Position numbers and translations under genes: made by a program
Assembly (NCBI GenBank): GCA_966128725.1
Contig: CBHYLN010000154.1
Span: forward strand, 1 to 12,459
Source: JAFDZV01 sp966128725
GTDB lineage: Bacteria > Bacteroidota > Ignavibacteria > OLB7
Direction of reading: 5' to 3'
DNA length: 12,459 nt
Shown: piece after piece, positions 1 to 6,716 of the stretch
How the letters are laid out: each line of letters starts with the position of its first letter
Numbering within the stretch: position 1 is the stretch's first letter
Notes under the pieces: model-generated
Databases searched by the model: none
The model's input: only the letters and a program-made list of their open reading frames with translations
Told to the model about the DNA's origin: nothing

Positions 1-2
1 GA

Positions 3-140
3 GGGGTGAGATTCGTGCAGTTGTATTCGGGCGCGGGCAGCGCGTGGGATGCGCATAATGATATTGAGGAGAATCACACGAAAATGTGCAGCTCTTCCGA
101 TAAGCCGATCGCGGGATTGTTGCGCGATCTGAAGTCGCGC
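3..140 (+). other. In-frame fragment of a DUF1501 (sulfatase-like) protein fused to hscA
   Basis: Read in the hscA frame, the first ~43 codons do not resemble any Hsp70. Starting one codon before the nominal GTG they give GVRFVQLYSG, then WDAHNDIEENH and DKPIAGLLRDLK. This is the pattern I know from the C-terminal half of DUF1501 proteins, which are sulfatase-fold proteins abundant in Planctomycetes and Verrucomicrobia and of unsettled function. There the block is followed by a stretch like 'RGLLD.TLV.WGGEFGRTP', which is absent here. The frame is open to the window edge, so the GTG at 6 is probably an internal valine and not a start. Homology appears to switch to HscA within 117-140, where both families have an L-L-x-D-L-K-like helix. 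Family recognition is from memory; the switch point is inferred. It may be an assembly or cloning chimera, or a real recombination scar. Confidence 0.65.
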
Positions 141-1592
141 GCGGAGGAACACTTTGGCGCACCGGTCACCGCGGCGGTGATCACGGTACCGGCCTACTTC
201 AACGATGCGCAGCGCCAGGCCACGAAGGATGCGGGCAAACTTGCCGGTCTGGACGTGCTGCGAATACTGAACGAGCCCACTGCCGCGGCCCTGGCATACG
301 GGCTGGACAAGCAGCGCGAGGGCACGATTGCGGTATACGATCTGGGCGGCGGAACGTTCGATGTGTCCATCCTGCGACTGGAAGGCGGCGTGTATCAGGT
401 GCTGGCCACCGGCGGCGACACATATCTGGGCGGCGACGATATCGACCAGGCGGTGATGACCGCGTTGCGTGCGGAGCTTGCTGCCGACCACGGTATCGCC
501 GAGATTACACCATCCGAGTTGCAGCAGATACGTGACGCGGCCGAAAGCGCCAAGCAGGAACTCTCGTTCAGCGAAACGACCACAATCGCGCTGAATTTCC
601 CGGATCGGGGCGCACAGTATCGTCGCGATATGACACGTGCGGAGCTGGAGGCATTGGCGATGCCGATCGTGGAGCGCACGTTGGCGCCCTGCCGCGCCGC
701 GCTGGCCGACGCCGGACTGGATACCTCGAACATCGATGCGGTAATACTGGTGGGCGGCTCCACACGGATGCCGCTGGTGAAGCGACTGGTTGGCGAGCTG
801 TTCGCGGCAACGCCGTACGACGGGCTCAACCCTGACGAAGTGGTGGCGTTGGGCGCGGCGGTTCAGGCTGATATCCTGAGCGGTAACCGTCGCGACACGC
901 TCCTTCTGGACGTTGTGCCGCTGTCGCTGGGGATTGAAACGGTAGGCGGCATGATGTCCGTGCTGATAACAAGGAACACGCCGATCCCCACACTGGTTCG
1001 CGAGCACTACACAACGTTTGTTGACAACCAGACCGGCATCAACATCAACGTGTACCAGGGCGAGCGCGAGTTCGTTCGCGACAATCGCCAACTGGCGGCC
1101 TTCACACTGGGCGGGCTGCCACCGCTGCCTGCCGGAATGCCGAAGATCGAAGTAACGTTCATGATCGATGCCGACGGCATCCTGCGCGTCAGCGCGCGCG
1201 ATATGCGAACCGGTACCGAACACTCGATTGATGTGCGCCCCAGTTACGGGCTTACCGAAGCGGAAATCGAGCGAATGCTGCGCGAATCGGTGGAACGAGC
1301 CGCCGAGGACATCACACGGCGAATGCTGGCCGAAGCAGTAAATGAGGCCGGTACGTTGGTTGCCGCCACGCGCAAGACGATCGCACAGAACAGCGATCTG
1401 GTGGAACCCGCCGAACTGACCGCCATCAATGAGGTGTTGACACGATTGGAAGAGGCCATGCGCGGAGCCGATCACAGGCTGATCCGGTCGATCACCGAAG
1501 AGCTTGACCAGGCTACCGAACCTGTGGCGCAGCGGGTTTTGAACAATTCGGTGCAAACATCGCTGGCGCAACGCCGGGTGCAGGAACTGTAG
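6..1592 (+). CDS. hscA: Fe-S assembly Hsp70 chaperone HscA, N-terminal lobe missing
   Basis: HscA is the specialised Hsp70 that, with the J-protein HscB, acts on the scaffold IscU to promote transfer of its Fe-S cluster in the cytoplasm. From about residue 39 the ORF follows Hsp70: VPAYFNDAQRQATKDAG at 61-77, NEPTAAALAYGL at 89-100, the phosphate-2 loop YDLGGGTFD at 111-119, the adenosine motif LVGGSTRMP at 248-256, linker LLLDVVPLSLG at 299-309, then the substrate-binding domain and helical lid. HscA rather than DnaK is favoured by GDTYLGGDDID, QGEREFV, RPSYGLT and the short lid with MLAEAV, without the acidic DnaK tail. The N-terminal phosphate-1 loop (DLGTTNS type) and the catalytic lysine region are missing and replaced by a DUF1501-like stretch, so as written the product could not be a working ATPase. 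The intact gene should be ~610 residues. fdx and iscX, its usual partners, lie 4.7 kb downstream. Confidence 0.88.
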   Translation: MRFVQLYSGAGSAWDAHNDIEENHTKMCSSSDKPIAGLLRDLKSRAEEHFGAPVTAAVITVPAYFNDAQRQATKDAGKLAGLDVLRILNEPTAAALAYGLDKQREGTIAVYDLGGGTFDVSILRLEGGVYQVLATGGDTYLGGDDIDQAVMTALRAELAADHGIAEITPSELQQIRDAAESAKQELSFSETTTIALNFPDRGAQYRRDMTRAELEALAMPIVERTLAPCRAALADAGLDTSNIDAVILVGGSTRMPLVKRLVGELFAATPYDGLNPDEVVALGAAVQADILSGNRRDTLLLDVVPLSLGIETVGGMMSVLITRNTPIPTLVREHYTTFVDNQTGININVYQGEREFVRDNRQLAAFTLGGLPPLPAGMPKIEVTFMIDADGILRVSARDMRTGTEHSIDVRPSYGLTEAEIERMLRESVERAAEDITRRMLAEAVNEAGTLVAATRKTIAQNSDLVEPAELTAINEVLTRLEEAMRGADHRLIRSITEELDQATEPVAQRVLNNSVQTSLAQRRVQEL

Positions 1593-1612
1593 CCCCGGCA
1601 CACGAAGAACGA

Positions 1613-1644
1613 GGCCGGCCGATCTGGAAAACGCTCGGCCGGCC
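1613..1644 (+). terminator. GC-rich hairpin after hscA, candidate terminator
   Basis: A perfect 10-bp inverted repeat, GGCCGGCCGA at 1613-1622 and TCGGCCGGCC at 1635-1644, encloses a 12-base loop and starts 20 bases after the hscA stop codon. No U-run follows, so it is not a canonical intrinsic terminator. It may still stop transcription or protect the 3' end. Its position makes it the likely end of the hscA transcript. Confidence 0.5.
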
Positions 1645-1720
1645 AGACGGCTCAGGAATGGGCCAAACCAGCTCTATTTCGCCAGATTACCCCTACTCAT
1701 CCGGCTCTTGTCCGTGTGGA

Positions 1721-1750
1721 AACACATTGAACATTGCTTCGCAATGTGTT
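1721..1750. repeat. Inverted repeat over the promoter spacer, with a competing inner hairpin
   Basis: AACACATTG (1721-1729) and CAATGTGTT (1742-1750) form a perfect 9-bp inverted repeat. The same right-hand segment also pairs with a nearer copy: ACATTGC (1731-1737) and GCAATGT (1741-1747) around a 3-base loop. The left half therefore contains ACATTG twice and the right arm can pair with only one copy at a time. The layout suits an operator for a dimeric regulator; the hairpin alternative in DNA or RNA is speculative. Confidence 0.55.
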
Positions 1751-1755
1751 ATTAT
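1727..1755 (+). promoter_or_regulatory. Sigma70-like promoter of the Kelch/T9SS gene
   Basis: TTGAAC at 1727-1732 and TATTAT at 1750-1755 are separated by 17 bases, matching the -35/-10 hexamers and spacing of a housekeeping promoter. The surrounding DNA is much more AT-rich than the coding regions. The -35 hexamer overlaps the left arm of the inverted repeat at 1721-1750 and the right arm ends at the first base of the -10, which would let a bound protein block it. Confidence 0.5.
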
Positions 1756-1788
1756 CGCCAGCATGTGAAAATCATGTTGAGTTGATGA

Positions 1789-1806
1789 TAACGTTTCTTT
1801 AACGTT
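1789..1806. repeat. Direct repeat TAACGTT spaced one helical turn
   Basis: TAACGTT occurs at 1789-1795 and again at 1800-1806, start to start 11 bases. Each contains the palindrome AACGTT, so two dimer-type sites would lie on the same face of the helix. It is downstream of the proposed start of transcription of the Kelch gene, a location that would suit a repressor. No known factor is recognised. Confidence 0.4.
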
Positions 1807-1922
1807 GTAATGCTTTGCATCTCTCGTGTTTCATGTATGTATCCCCCTGATTGGTGGACAACGTAGAACGCTCTTCTCTCCGATGTAATACACACTCATT
1901 CACCTTTTCCCGGAGCTTTCGC

Positions 1923-4337
1923 ATGTCACATGCTTACAGCAGAACCTTACGCGGCGTGATCGCGTCTGGTTTGTTACTCCTGACGGCGGCCAGTGCTGGC
2001 GTTGCGCAGTGGGTGACCGCCCCCAGCGTACCGCAGGCCCGTACGTTCGCGGCCGTCTGCGCGTCGACCGACAAGGTCTTCGCGTTTGGTGGTTCGCTCG
2101 ACGGCAAGATTGGCCCCACGGGTATCCCCGGCACGGCCACGAACACCGCCTGGGTGCTCAACACCAGCGGCTCGTCGTGGACGCAGTTGGCGGCCATGCC
2201 ATCGAATCGTACGGCCGGCTATGCCGCCTACGTTAACAATAAGGTGTACATCCTTGGTGGCATCTCGTATGTCACATCGGGCACCACGACAACCCGTACG
2301 TGGGCAGCCAATGTTCTGGAATACGATCCGCTGCTGAACTCGTACACCTCGAAGGCTTCCATGCCGATCCCGGTGTTCGGTTTCGCCGGCGCGGTTGTTG
2401 GCAACAAGATCTATGTAATGGGCGGCATTCAGCAGAATGGAACCGGTTTCGCGTTCCCGAAGGCCGTTCAGATCTACGACGTTACCACCAATACGTGGTC
2501 GCAGTCGGCAAACGAGGCGCCGTATGCGTCGATCTACGGATCGGCATGTGGCATTGGCCAGAACCTGTATCTGGTGGCCGGCGTTGATCCGAACAACAAC
2601 TTCACTTCCAGCCAGCTTGCCTATAAGGGCGCTGTCTCGGCAAACGGCATCATCTGGACGCAGATCGCCAACTATCCGACGGCCATCTCCGGCCATGCTG
2701 GCGGCACGTTGAACAACAAGCCGTATTTCGCCGGCGGCCAGGACGACAACGAGTCGATCACCCGCGCCTGCAACTACTACGACGAAACCACGAGCTCGTG
2801 GAAGGCCGGTTACGGTCTGCCAGTGGCCCTGTGCCATAACTCCACGATGGCGTACGACGGCACGTGGATGTACTATGTCAGCGGCAGCAACGGCAGCAAG
2901 GTCACCTACAAGATCAAGGAAGGCCCGGCACAGCCAGTCGCCGAAATCAGCCCGACGAACTTCGTGCTGACCACGAAGACCGGCCAGACCGCTCAGGTAA
3001 AGATCAACGTCTCCAACTGGGGTATCGCTCCGTTGAACGGCAGCATCGACATCCCGGCCGCAAGCCAGGCGTGGTTGAATACGCCGAACGGCTCGTTCAC
3101 CAACATTGCTCCGGGCACCACGCAGCAGCTTACGCTGAACGTTGGCGGCGCGAGCGTCAATGAGGGCAACTACACCGCACAGGTCACCGTTCACACCAGC
3201 GATCCTTCGCACGCCGACAACACCGTCACGGTGAACCTGTACGTGCGCAACGAGCTTCCCGCACAGCCAACGGTTGTTGTGATGGAAGAGTCGTCGGGTG
3301 CATGGTGCGGCCCGTGCGGCGCATACGGTGTTCCTGAGGTCCGTCGCCTCAACCAGGTGTACGGCGAGGAGCTCATCACGATCGCCTATCACGATCGTGG
3401 CGGCCGCGGTGCAACCGCCGATACGCTTGCAACCAGTGAGACCGAAGGCATCGGCGGCCGTCTTGGCGTGCCGTTCTTCCCGGCTGCCGCGGTTAATCGC
3501 TATCTCTTCGCCGGCCAGACCGGCCTGATGTTCGGCACCTCCGACTGGTCGCCGGCAATCGAAGCCGTTCGCACGAACGTCCCGAATGCCCCGATCACGC
3601 TCGACGTGAAGAACTTCAAGTACGATACGACCACGAAGACGATCACGGCCACGCTCGACATGACCACCGCGCAGGCCTTCCAGGTTGGCGCCAATGGTGC
3701 CACGGTGCGCGTGACGGGTGTTGTGCTCGAGGACAGCATCAAGTACTCGCAGGCCAGCCAGGCCGATCCGTTCCATCACATGCACGTTGCACGGTCGTTC
3801 TGGCCGGGCATCGACGGCAAGGACGTCACGCTCCCAGAGGGTGCCGTACAGGACAACATCCTGTTGCCGGGCACGAACATGACCACCGAGGTGAGCTACG
3901 TGGTACCGAAGTTCGCCAACTGGCGCCAGTGCCATATGGTGTTCTTCGTGCACCTGAACTATGGCAACGCCTTCGGCCCGATCATGCAGGGTGCCGAGCT
4001 GAAGTTCACCGACGGCGTGAAGAAGACCGACACCGGCACGGGCTCGGGCGTCGACTACTTCACAACGGGTGCCAACGGCATGCGCCTGTCGCAGAACACG
4101 CCGAACCCGGCCAGCACGATCACCTCGTTCAACTACGACCTGCCTTCGGCCGGCGTGGTGAGCGTTGAGGTGTTCAACCTGAACGGTGAGAAGATGTTCG
4201 CCAACAGCTTCGGCAATGTCGAGGCCGGCAGCCACAACTTCGGCCTCAACGTGTCGGCTCTGCCGAGCGGCATGTACTCGGTTCGCCTGTCGTCGAACGG
4301 CGTTGGCGTCACCCGGATGATCACCGTTACCCGCTAA
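1923..4337 (+). CDS. Secreted Kelch propeller / Omp28-thioredoxin-like protein with T9SS sorting domain
   Basis: 804 residues from the ATG at 1923, chosen because GGAG lies 7 bases upstream and a signal peptide follows directly (residues 1-28, hydrophobic SGLLLLTAASAG, probable cleavage near VAQ). Six Kelch-type strands with Gly-Gly or a near match (about 56, 112, 167, 219, 271, 320; e.g. KVYILGG, KIYVMGG, PYFAGG) indicate a six-bladed beta-propeller. An Ig/BACON-like domain follows at about 340-440 (ISPTNF start, strand-rich). About 448-700 resembles Omp28-related proteins, thioredoxin-fold, with WCGPC at 461-465 and the later VPFFPAA that fits the cis-proline region. Residues 720-804 are a T9SS type A sorting domain: LSQNTPNPAS, VEVFNLNGEKM, SALPSGMYSVRL. 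The protein should cross the outer membrane and be anchored or released. Substrate and role are unknown; binding by the propeller and thiol exchange by the CGPC domain are inferences. It has its own promoter and terminator. Confidence 0.9.
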   Translation: MSHAYSRTLRGVIASGLLLLTAASAGVAQWVTAPSVPQARTFAAVCASTDKVFAFGGSLDGKIGPTGIPGTATNTAWVLNTSGSSWTQLAAMPSNRTAGYAAYVNNKVYILGGISYVTSGTTTTRTWAANVLEYDPLLNSYTSKASMPIPVFGFAGAVVGNKIYVMGGIQQNGTGFAFPKAVQIYDVTTNTWSQSANEAPYASIYGSACGIGQNLYLVAGVDPNNNFTSSQLAYKGAVSANGIIWTQIANYPTAISGHAGGTLNNKPYFAGGQDDNESITRACNYYDETTSSWKAGYGLPVALCHNSTMAYDGTWMYYVSGSNGSKVTYKIKEGPAQPVAEISPTNFVLTTKTGQTAQVKINVSNWGIAPLNGSIDIPAASQAWLNTPNGSFTNIAPGTTQQLTLNVGGASVNEGNYTAQVTVHTSDPSHADNTVTVNLYVRNELPAQPTVVVMEESSGAWCGPCGAYGVPEVRRLNQVYGEELITIAYHDRGGRGATADTLATSETEGIGGRLGVPFFPAAAVNRYLFAGQTGLMFGTSDWSPAIEAVRTNVPNAPITLDVKNFKYDTTTKTITATLDMTTAQAFQVGANGATVRVTGVVLEDSIKYSQASQADPFHHMHVARSFWPGIDGKDVTLPEGAVQDNILLPGTNMTTEVSYVVPKFANWRQCHMVFFVHLNYGNAFGPIMQGAELKFTDGVKKTDTGTGSGVDYFTTGANGMRLSQNTPNPASTITSFNYDLPSAGVVSVEVFNLNGEKMFANSFGNVEAGSHNFGLNVSALPSGMYSVRLSSNGVGVTRMITVTR

Positions 4338-4363
4338 TCGCGGCAACGGCAGTTGATTGAGAT

Positions 4364-4395
4364 AATGGAGCCCCGGCGCAATCCGGGGCTCCATT
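4364..4395 (+). terminator. Intrinsic terminator after the Kelch gene
   Basis: AATGGAGCCCCGG (4364-4376) pairs perfectly with CCGGGGCTCCATT (4383-4395), a 13-bp stem with a 6-base loop, 26 bases after the stop codon. Only a short T stretch follows (ATTTGATC). A-rich bases on the left and T on the right allow some bidirectional activity. It separates the two T9SS cargo genes into independent transcripts. Confidence 0.8.
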
Positions 4396-4424
4396 TGATC
4401 CAGTCAATCGAAGCATTTGCGTCG

Positions 4425-4432
4425 TATCTTTG
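4425..4432 (+). promoter_or_regulatory. Bacteroidota-type -7 element TATCTTTG
   Basis: TATCTTTG, followed by CA, is an exact match to the TAnnTTTG element recognised by the Bacteroidota primary sigma factor. It lies 67 bases before the ATG at 4499 and just after the terminator. No well-spaced -33 TTG is visible: the nearest, at 4395-4397, is 27 bases upstream, too far for the usual ~19-21. Transcription would begin near 4439, giving a ~60-base leader. Confidence 0.65.
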
Positions 4433-4498
4433 CATCCATCGTTCGGGCCGCATTGTTCGCGGTTTGGCCTCGCCCCTCCCTTTTGAGAAGAAGGACTC

Positions 4499-5221
4499 AT
4501 GACCATGGCACTCTTGTTACGCTCCACGTTCGCGGTACTGCTGTTTGCGTGCGCGCTCGGTTCGCTTGCCGCAAATACGCTGCCGTATACCATCGAGATC
4601 CATGAACAAACCGTGATGCTCGACAGCACCGCGTATCATGAATTCAAGATGTATGTCACGAACACAACGCAGTCCAAGCTGACGCTGAACGTTGCACGCG
4701 TGACCAATTCGTTGCCGGACAGCACGTGGATCACGGCTATCTGCTTCGACGATCTCTGCTTTTCGGACACCACCAACTATCCGCCGGTGCTGGTGTTTAG
4801 CCCCGGGCAGCAGCGGCTTGTTAAGGTGACCGTTGCAGCAGCATCAACTTCGTCGGGTTCGGCCCATGTGGTACTGCGGTTCTCCACGTTCGGCGATCAG
4901 AACGCAAGCGAGATGGAACTGACGGCAACATTGGCCGCCGCCTCGGTGAAAAACCCGGCGAGCGCCACGCTTGGCGCTCCGTATCCCAATCCGGCCGGCA
5001 TGAGCCTTTCGATCCCACGGCCCAGCACAAACCGCTCCTCGGCCGCGCTGCGCATCACCGTGTACGATATGCTGGGGCGCATGGTGGCCGAAATTGCCGA
5101 CCAGTACTCCCAGTCCGATGCACGCGTCGACGTGTCGTCGTTCGCCAACGGCAGCTATCGCTATCTGCTGACAATCGACGGCTCGGTGCTTGGCACTGGC
5201 GGCTTTGTTGTAAAGCACTAG
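4499..5221 (+). CDS. Small secreted protein with T9SS type A sorting domain
   Basis: 240 residues. Signal peptide at about 1-25 (LLLRSTFAVLLFACALGSLAA). The middle, about 28-150, is a strand-rich Ig-like domain of unknown family with a cysteine pair ICFDDLC at 82 and 87. Residues ~157-240 are a T9SS sorting domain: LGAPYPNPAGMSLSI, LRITVYDMLGRMV, VSSFANGSYRYLL. Two starts compete. ATG 4499 has GAGAAG 8 bases upstream, and ATG 4505 has AAGGA 9 bases upstream; they differ by two residues and both keep the signal peptide. It is preceded by its own TATCTTTG element and followed by a strong terminator, so it is monocistronic. Its neighbour at 1923-4337 is also T9SS cargo, so the two may meet at the cell surface; that is inference. 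No enzymatic motif is seen. Confidence 0.88.
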   Translation: MTMALLLRSTFAVLLFACALGSLAANTLPYTIEIHEQTVMLDSTAYHEFKMYVTNTTQSKLTLNVARVTNSLPDSTWITAICFDDLCFSDTTNYPPVLVFSPGQQRLVKVTVAAASTSSGSAHVVLRFSTFGDQNASEMELTATLAAASVKNPASATLGAPYPNPAGMSLSIPRPSTNRSSAALRITVYDMLGRMVAEIADQYSQSDARVDVSSFANGSYRYLLTIDGSVLGTGGFVVKH

Positions 5222-5279
5222 CGTTTACAGGCCCTGCGTTGCGCGCTCGCCGCACGGAGGTTACGAGTACGAAAATTTC

Positions 5280-5312
5280 AAACGGGGACGCCGATACAGG
5301 TGTCCCCGTTTT
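5280..5312 (+). terminator. Intrinsic terminator after the small T9SS gene
   Basis: AAACGGGGACGCC (5280-5292) pairs with GGTGTCCCCGTTT (5299-5311): a 13-bp stem with one G-U pair and a 6-base loop. It is followed by T, G and TTT. It is a good rho-independent terminator on the plus strand, 59 bases after the stop codon. It also marks the start of a 202-base leader region before the dismutase (5313-5514), in which I see no gene and no convincing promoter. Confidence 0.82.
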
Positions 5313-5514
5313 GTTTCGTCCGAACGAGTTCGCCATCAGTACAACAGATGGGGCGGCACACCAGCCCAACGCCCGCCGAGCTACACTTTCTTACCTGCAA
5401 GCTGGCGTTATCACTGGAAAAAGTAGCATGTTGAGCCTCTGCGGCCGCCCGGTCGCGAATCGGTAATCCAACCGCTTCACCGTACTACCTTCATACAACC
5501 GGGAGATCACTTCC

Positions 5515-6159
5515 ATGGCATATCAGTGGCAATTCCGGCCCCGTCCTTACTCGGACGACGAAGCAAAGGAACTCCTTGCTCCGGTGATCGATGCAGAGAC
5601 ATCGGACTGGCACTATAACAAGCATCACAAGGGATATGTTGACGCGCTGAACAAGATCGAGGGCGAGCTGGAAACGGCCGACCGCGGCGCTGCCAACGGT
5701 AACTACTCGCATGTCGGCGAGCTGAAGCGTCGATTCACGTGGAATCACGCCGGCGCGCTGCTGCACGACATCTACTGGGACGTGTTGGGCGGCGATGGCG
5801 ACCCGCAGAAGGGCCCAGAGATTCTGCATGCAATCGAAACACACTTCGGTTCGTTCGACGCCTGGAAGGCCGACTTCAAGGCCTGCTGCGTGGCGGCGAA
5901 GCTCTCCGGCTGGGGCGTGCTCGCGTTCGACATGTTGTACTCCGGACGGCTGATCAATCTTGAAGTGGACGAGCACCACTATGGCGCGATGTGGGGCGGC
6001 ACACCGCTTATCCCATGCGATGTGTTCGAGCACGCGTATTACCACAAGGACGGCCCTGGGCGTGCCACGTACGTGGACAATTTCCTTGCGAACCTGCACT
6101 GGGAACGCATCAACGAACGTTATAAGAAGTACGTCCTTCCGTTCGTTACGGGGGCCTGA
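5515..6159 (+). CDS. Superoxide dismutase, Fe/Mn family
   Basis: 214 residues, cytoplasmic (no signal peptide), converting superoxide to hydrogen peroxide and oxygen. GGGAG at 5501-5505, 9 bases before the ATG, fixes the start. The four metal ligands are visible: H33 in WHYNKHHKGYVD, H84 in LLHDIYWDVL, and D169 and H173 in CDVFEHAYY. The usual tryptophan of the DxWEHAYY signature is phenylalanine (F171). The second-ligand helix (FTWNHAGALLH) and a His-containing stretch EHHYGAMW at 153-160 look closer to archaeal or cambialistic enzymes than to E. coli SodB, so I cannot say whether iron or manganese is used. Adjacent cysteines C124-C125 are uncommon. The gene lies 97 bases before fdx, with a hairpin between. 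Its setting among Fe-S assembly genes fits defence of superoxide-sensitive clusters. Confidence 0.94.
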   Translation: MAYQWQFRPRPYSDDEAKELLAPVIDAETSDWHYNKHHKGYVDALNKIEGELETADRGAANGNYSHVGELKRRFTWNHAGALLHDIYWDVLGGDGDPQKGPEILHAIETHFGSFDAWKADFKACCVAAKLSGWGVLAFDMLYSGRLINLEVDEHHYGAMWGGTPLIPCDVFEHAYYHKDGPGRATYVDNFLANLHWERINERYKKYVLPFVTGA

Positions 6160-6189
6160 GCTACCCGATTCCTGAATTCGGAGTTCGTG

Positions 6190-6224
6190 CGCGGGAGAGC
6201 AGTACTTGCTGCTGTTCTCCCGCG
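6190..6224 (+). terminator. Stable hairpin between the dismutase and fdx
   Basis: CGCGGGAGAGCAG (6190-6202) pairs with CTGTTCTCCCGCG (6212-6224): 13 bp with one G-U pair and a 9-base loop. No T-run follows (ACGTCCTCGCG). It may be a weak terminator, an mRNA-processing or stabilising element setting dismutase above fdx expression, or a leader structure for fdx, whose ATG is 32 bases further on. Confidence 0.5.
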
Positions 6225-6256
6225 ACGTCCTCGCGCACCGAAGCACCTAATCTCCG

Positions 6257-6607
6257 ATGGCTGATAACGTATACAAGGTTACTTTCCTCCCCTACAACAT
6301 CACGGTTGAAGCCCCCGAGGGCGAGAACCTGCTTGATATTGCGCTGGAGAATGGGATCGATCTGCAACACAACTGCGGCGGCGTTTGCGCGTGCTCCACG
6401 TGCCATGTCATCATCCGCAGTGGCGAGGAGTTCCTCAACGAGATGGAGGATGATGAGGCCGATCAGCTCGACGAAGCCGATGGGCTGACGATCTCATCGC
6501 GCCTGGGATGCCAGGCACGGATTTCCGGCGACGTGATTGTTGAGATCCCGCTGCTGAACGAGGAAATCCGCTACCTGTTCCACGAGGGCGGCCGCAAGGA
6601 GGCATAA
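6257..6607 (+). CDS. fdx: ISC-type [2Fe-2S] ferredoxin
   Basis: 116 residues, close to the ~111 of E. coli Fdx. It is the electron donor of the ISC machinery, reducing sulfur or clusters during assembly on IscU in the cytoplasm. Cluster ligands are C40, C46, C49 and C85 (C-x5-C-x2-C-x35-C), the spacing of the E. coli protein. The extra cysteine C44 in CGGVCACSTCH matches the additional conserved cysteine of ISC ferredoxins. SRLGCQARI at 81-89 and VVEIP-like VIVEIP at 93-98 are also typical. No Shine-Dalgarno is seen before ATG 6257. Downstream, iscX follows after 109 bases. The stretch LNEMEDDEADQLDEADGL is strongly acidic, as expected for partner docking. hscA, its normal upstream neighbour, is displaced by 4.66 kb. 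Confidence 0.95.
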   Translation: MADNVYKVTFLPYNITVEAPEGENLLDIALENGIDLQHNCGGVCACSTCHVIIRSGEEFLNEMEDDEADQLDEADGLTISSRLGCQARISGDVIVEIPLLNEEIRYLFHEGGRKEA

Positions 6608-6716
6608 CGCCCAGGCCCGGCCTGGGATGCCTTCACGCCGGTACCGGGCGATACGCGCGATCACCCACACCTCGCATAATCCAGCCGAAGACAATCGGCA
6701 CTACTACGATACTATC

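Larger units (their letters stand above)
1593..1922 (+). other. 330-base intergenic region between hscA and the Kelch gene
   Basis: No gene is visible here. Left to right it holds the GC-rich hairpin after hscA (1613-1644), then a markedly more AT-rich stretch with an inverted repeat and an embedded sigma70-like promoter (1721-1755), then a spaced direct repeat TAACGTT (1789-1806). If the promoter is used, the Kelch mRNA carries an untranslated leader of roughly 160 bases, long for an ordinary gene. A GGAG ribosome site at 1912-1915 sits 7 bases before the ATG at 1923. An in-frame TTG at 1851 lies well upstream of the signal peptide and is not a credible start. Confidence 0.6.

Noticed and set aside
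1974..4394. 806-residue open frame on the minus strand opposite the Kelch gene
   Set aside because: It is in codon register with the sense gene and exists only because the sense gene lacks TTA, CTA and TCA codons. Its translation is Arg/His-rich with no recognisable domain, while the sense protein has clear domains and signals.
5239..5466. 75-residue frame in the gap before the dismutase
   Set aside because: It runs through the stem-loop of the terminator at 5280-5312 and has no ribosome site or family features.
5491..6246. 251-residue minus-strand frame over the dismutase
   Set aside because: In-register shadow of a gene with all dismutase ligands; no domain or ribosome site.
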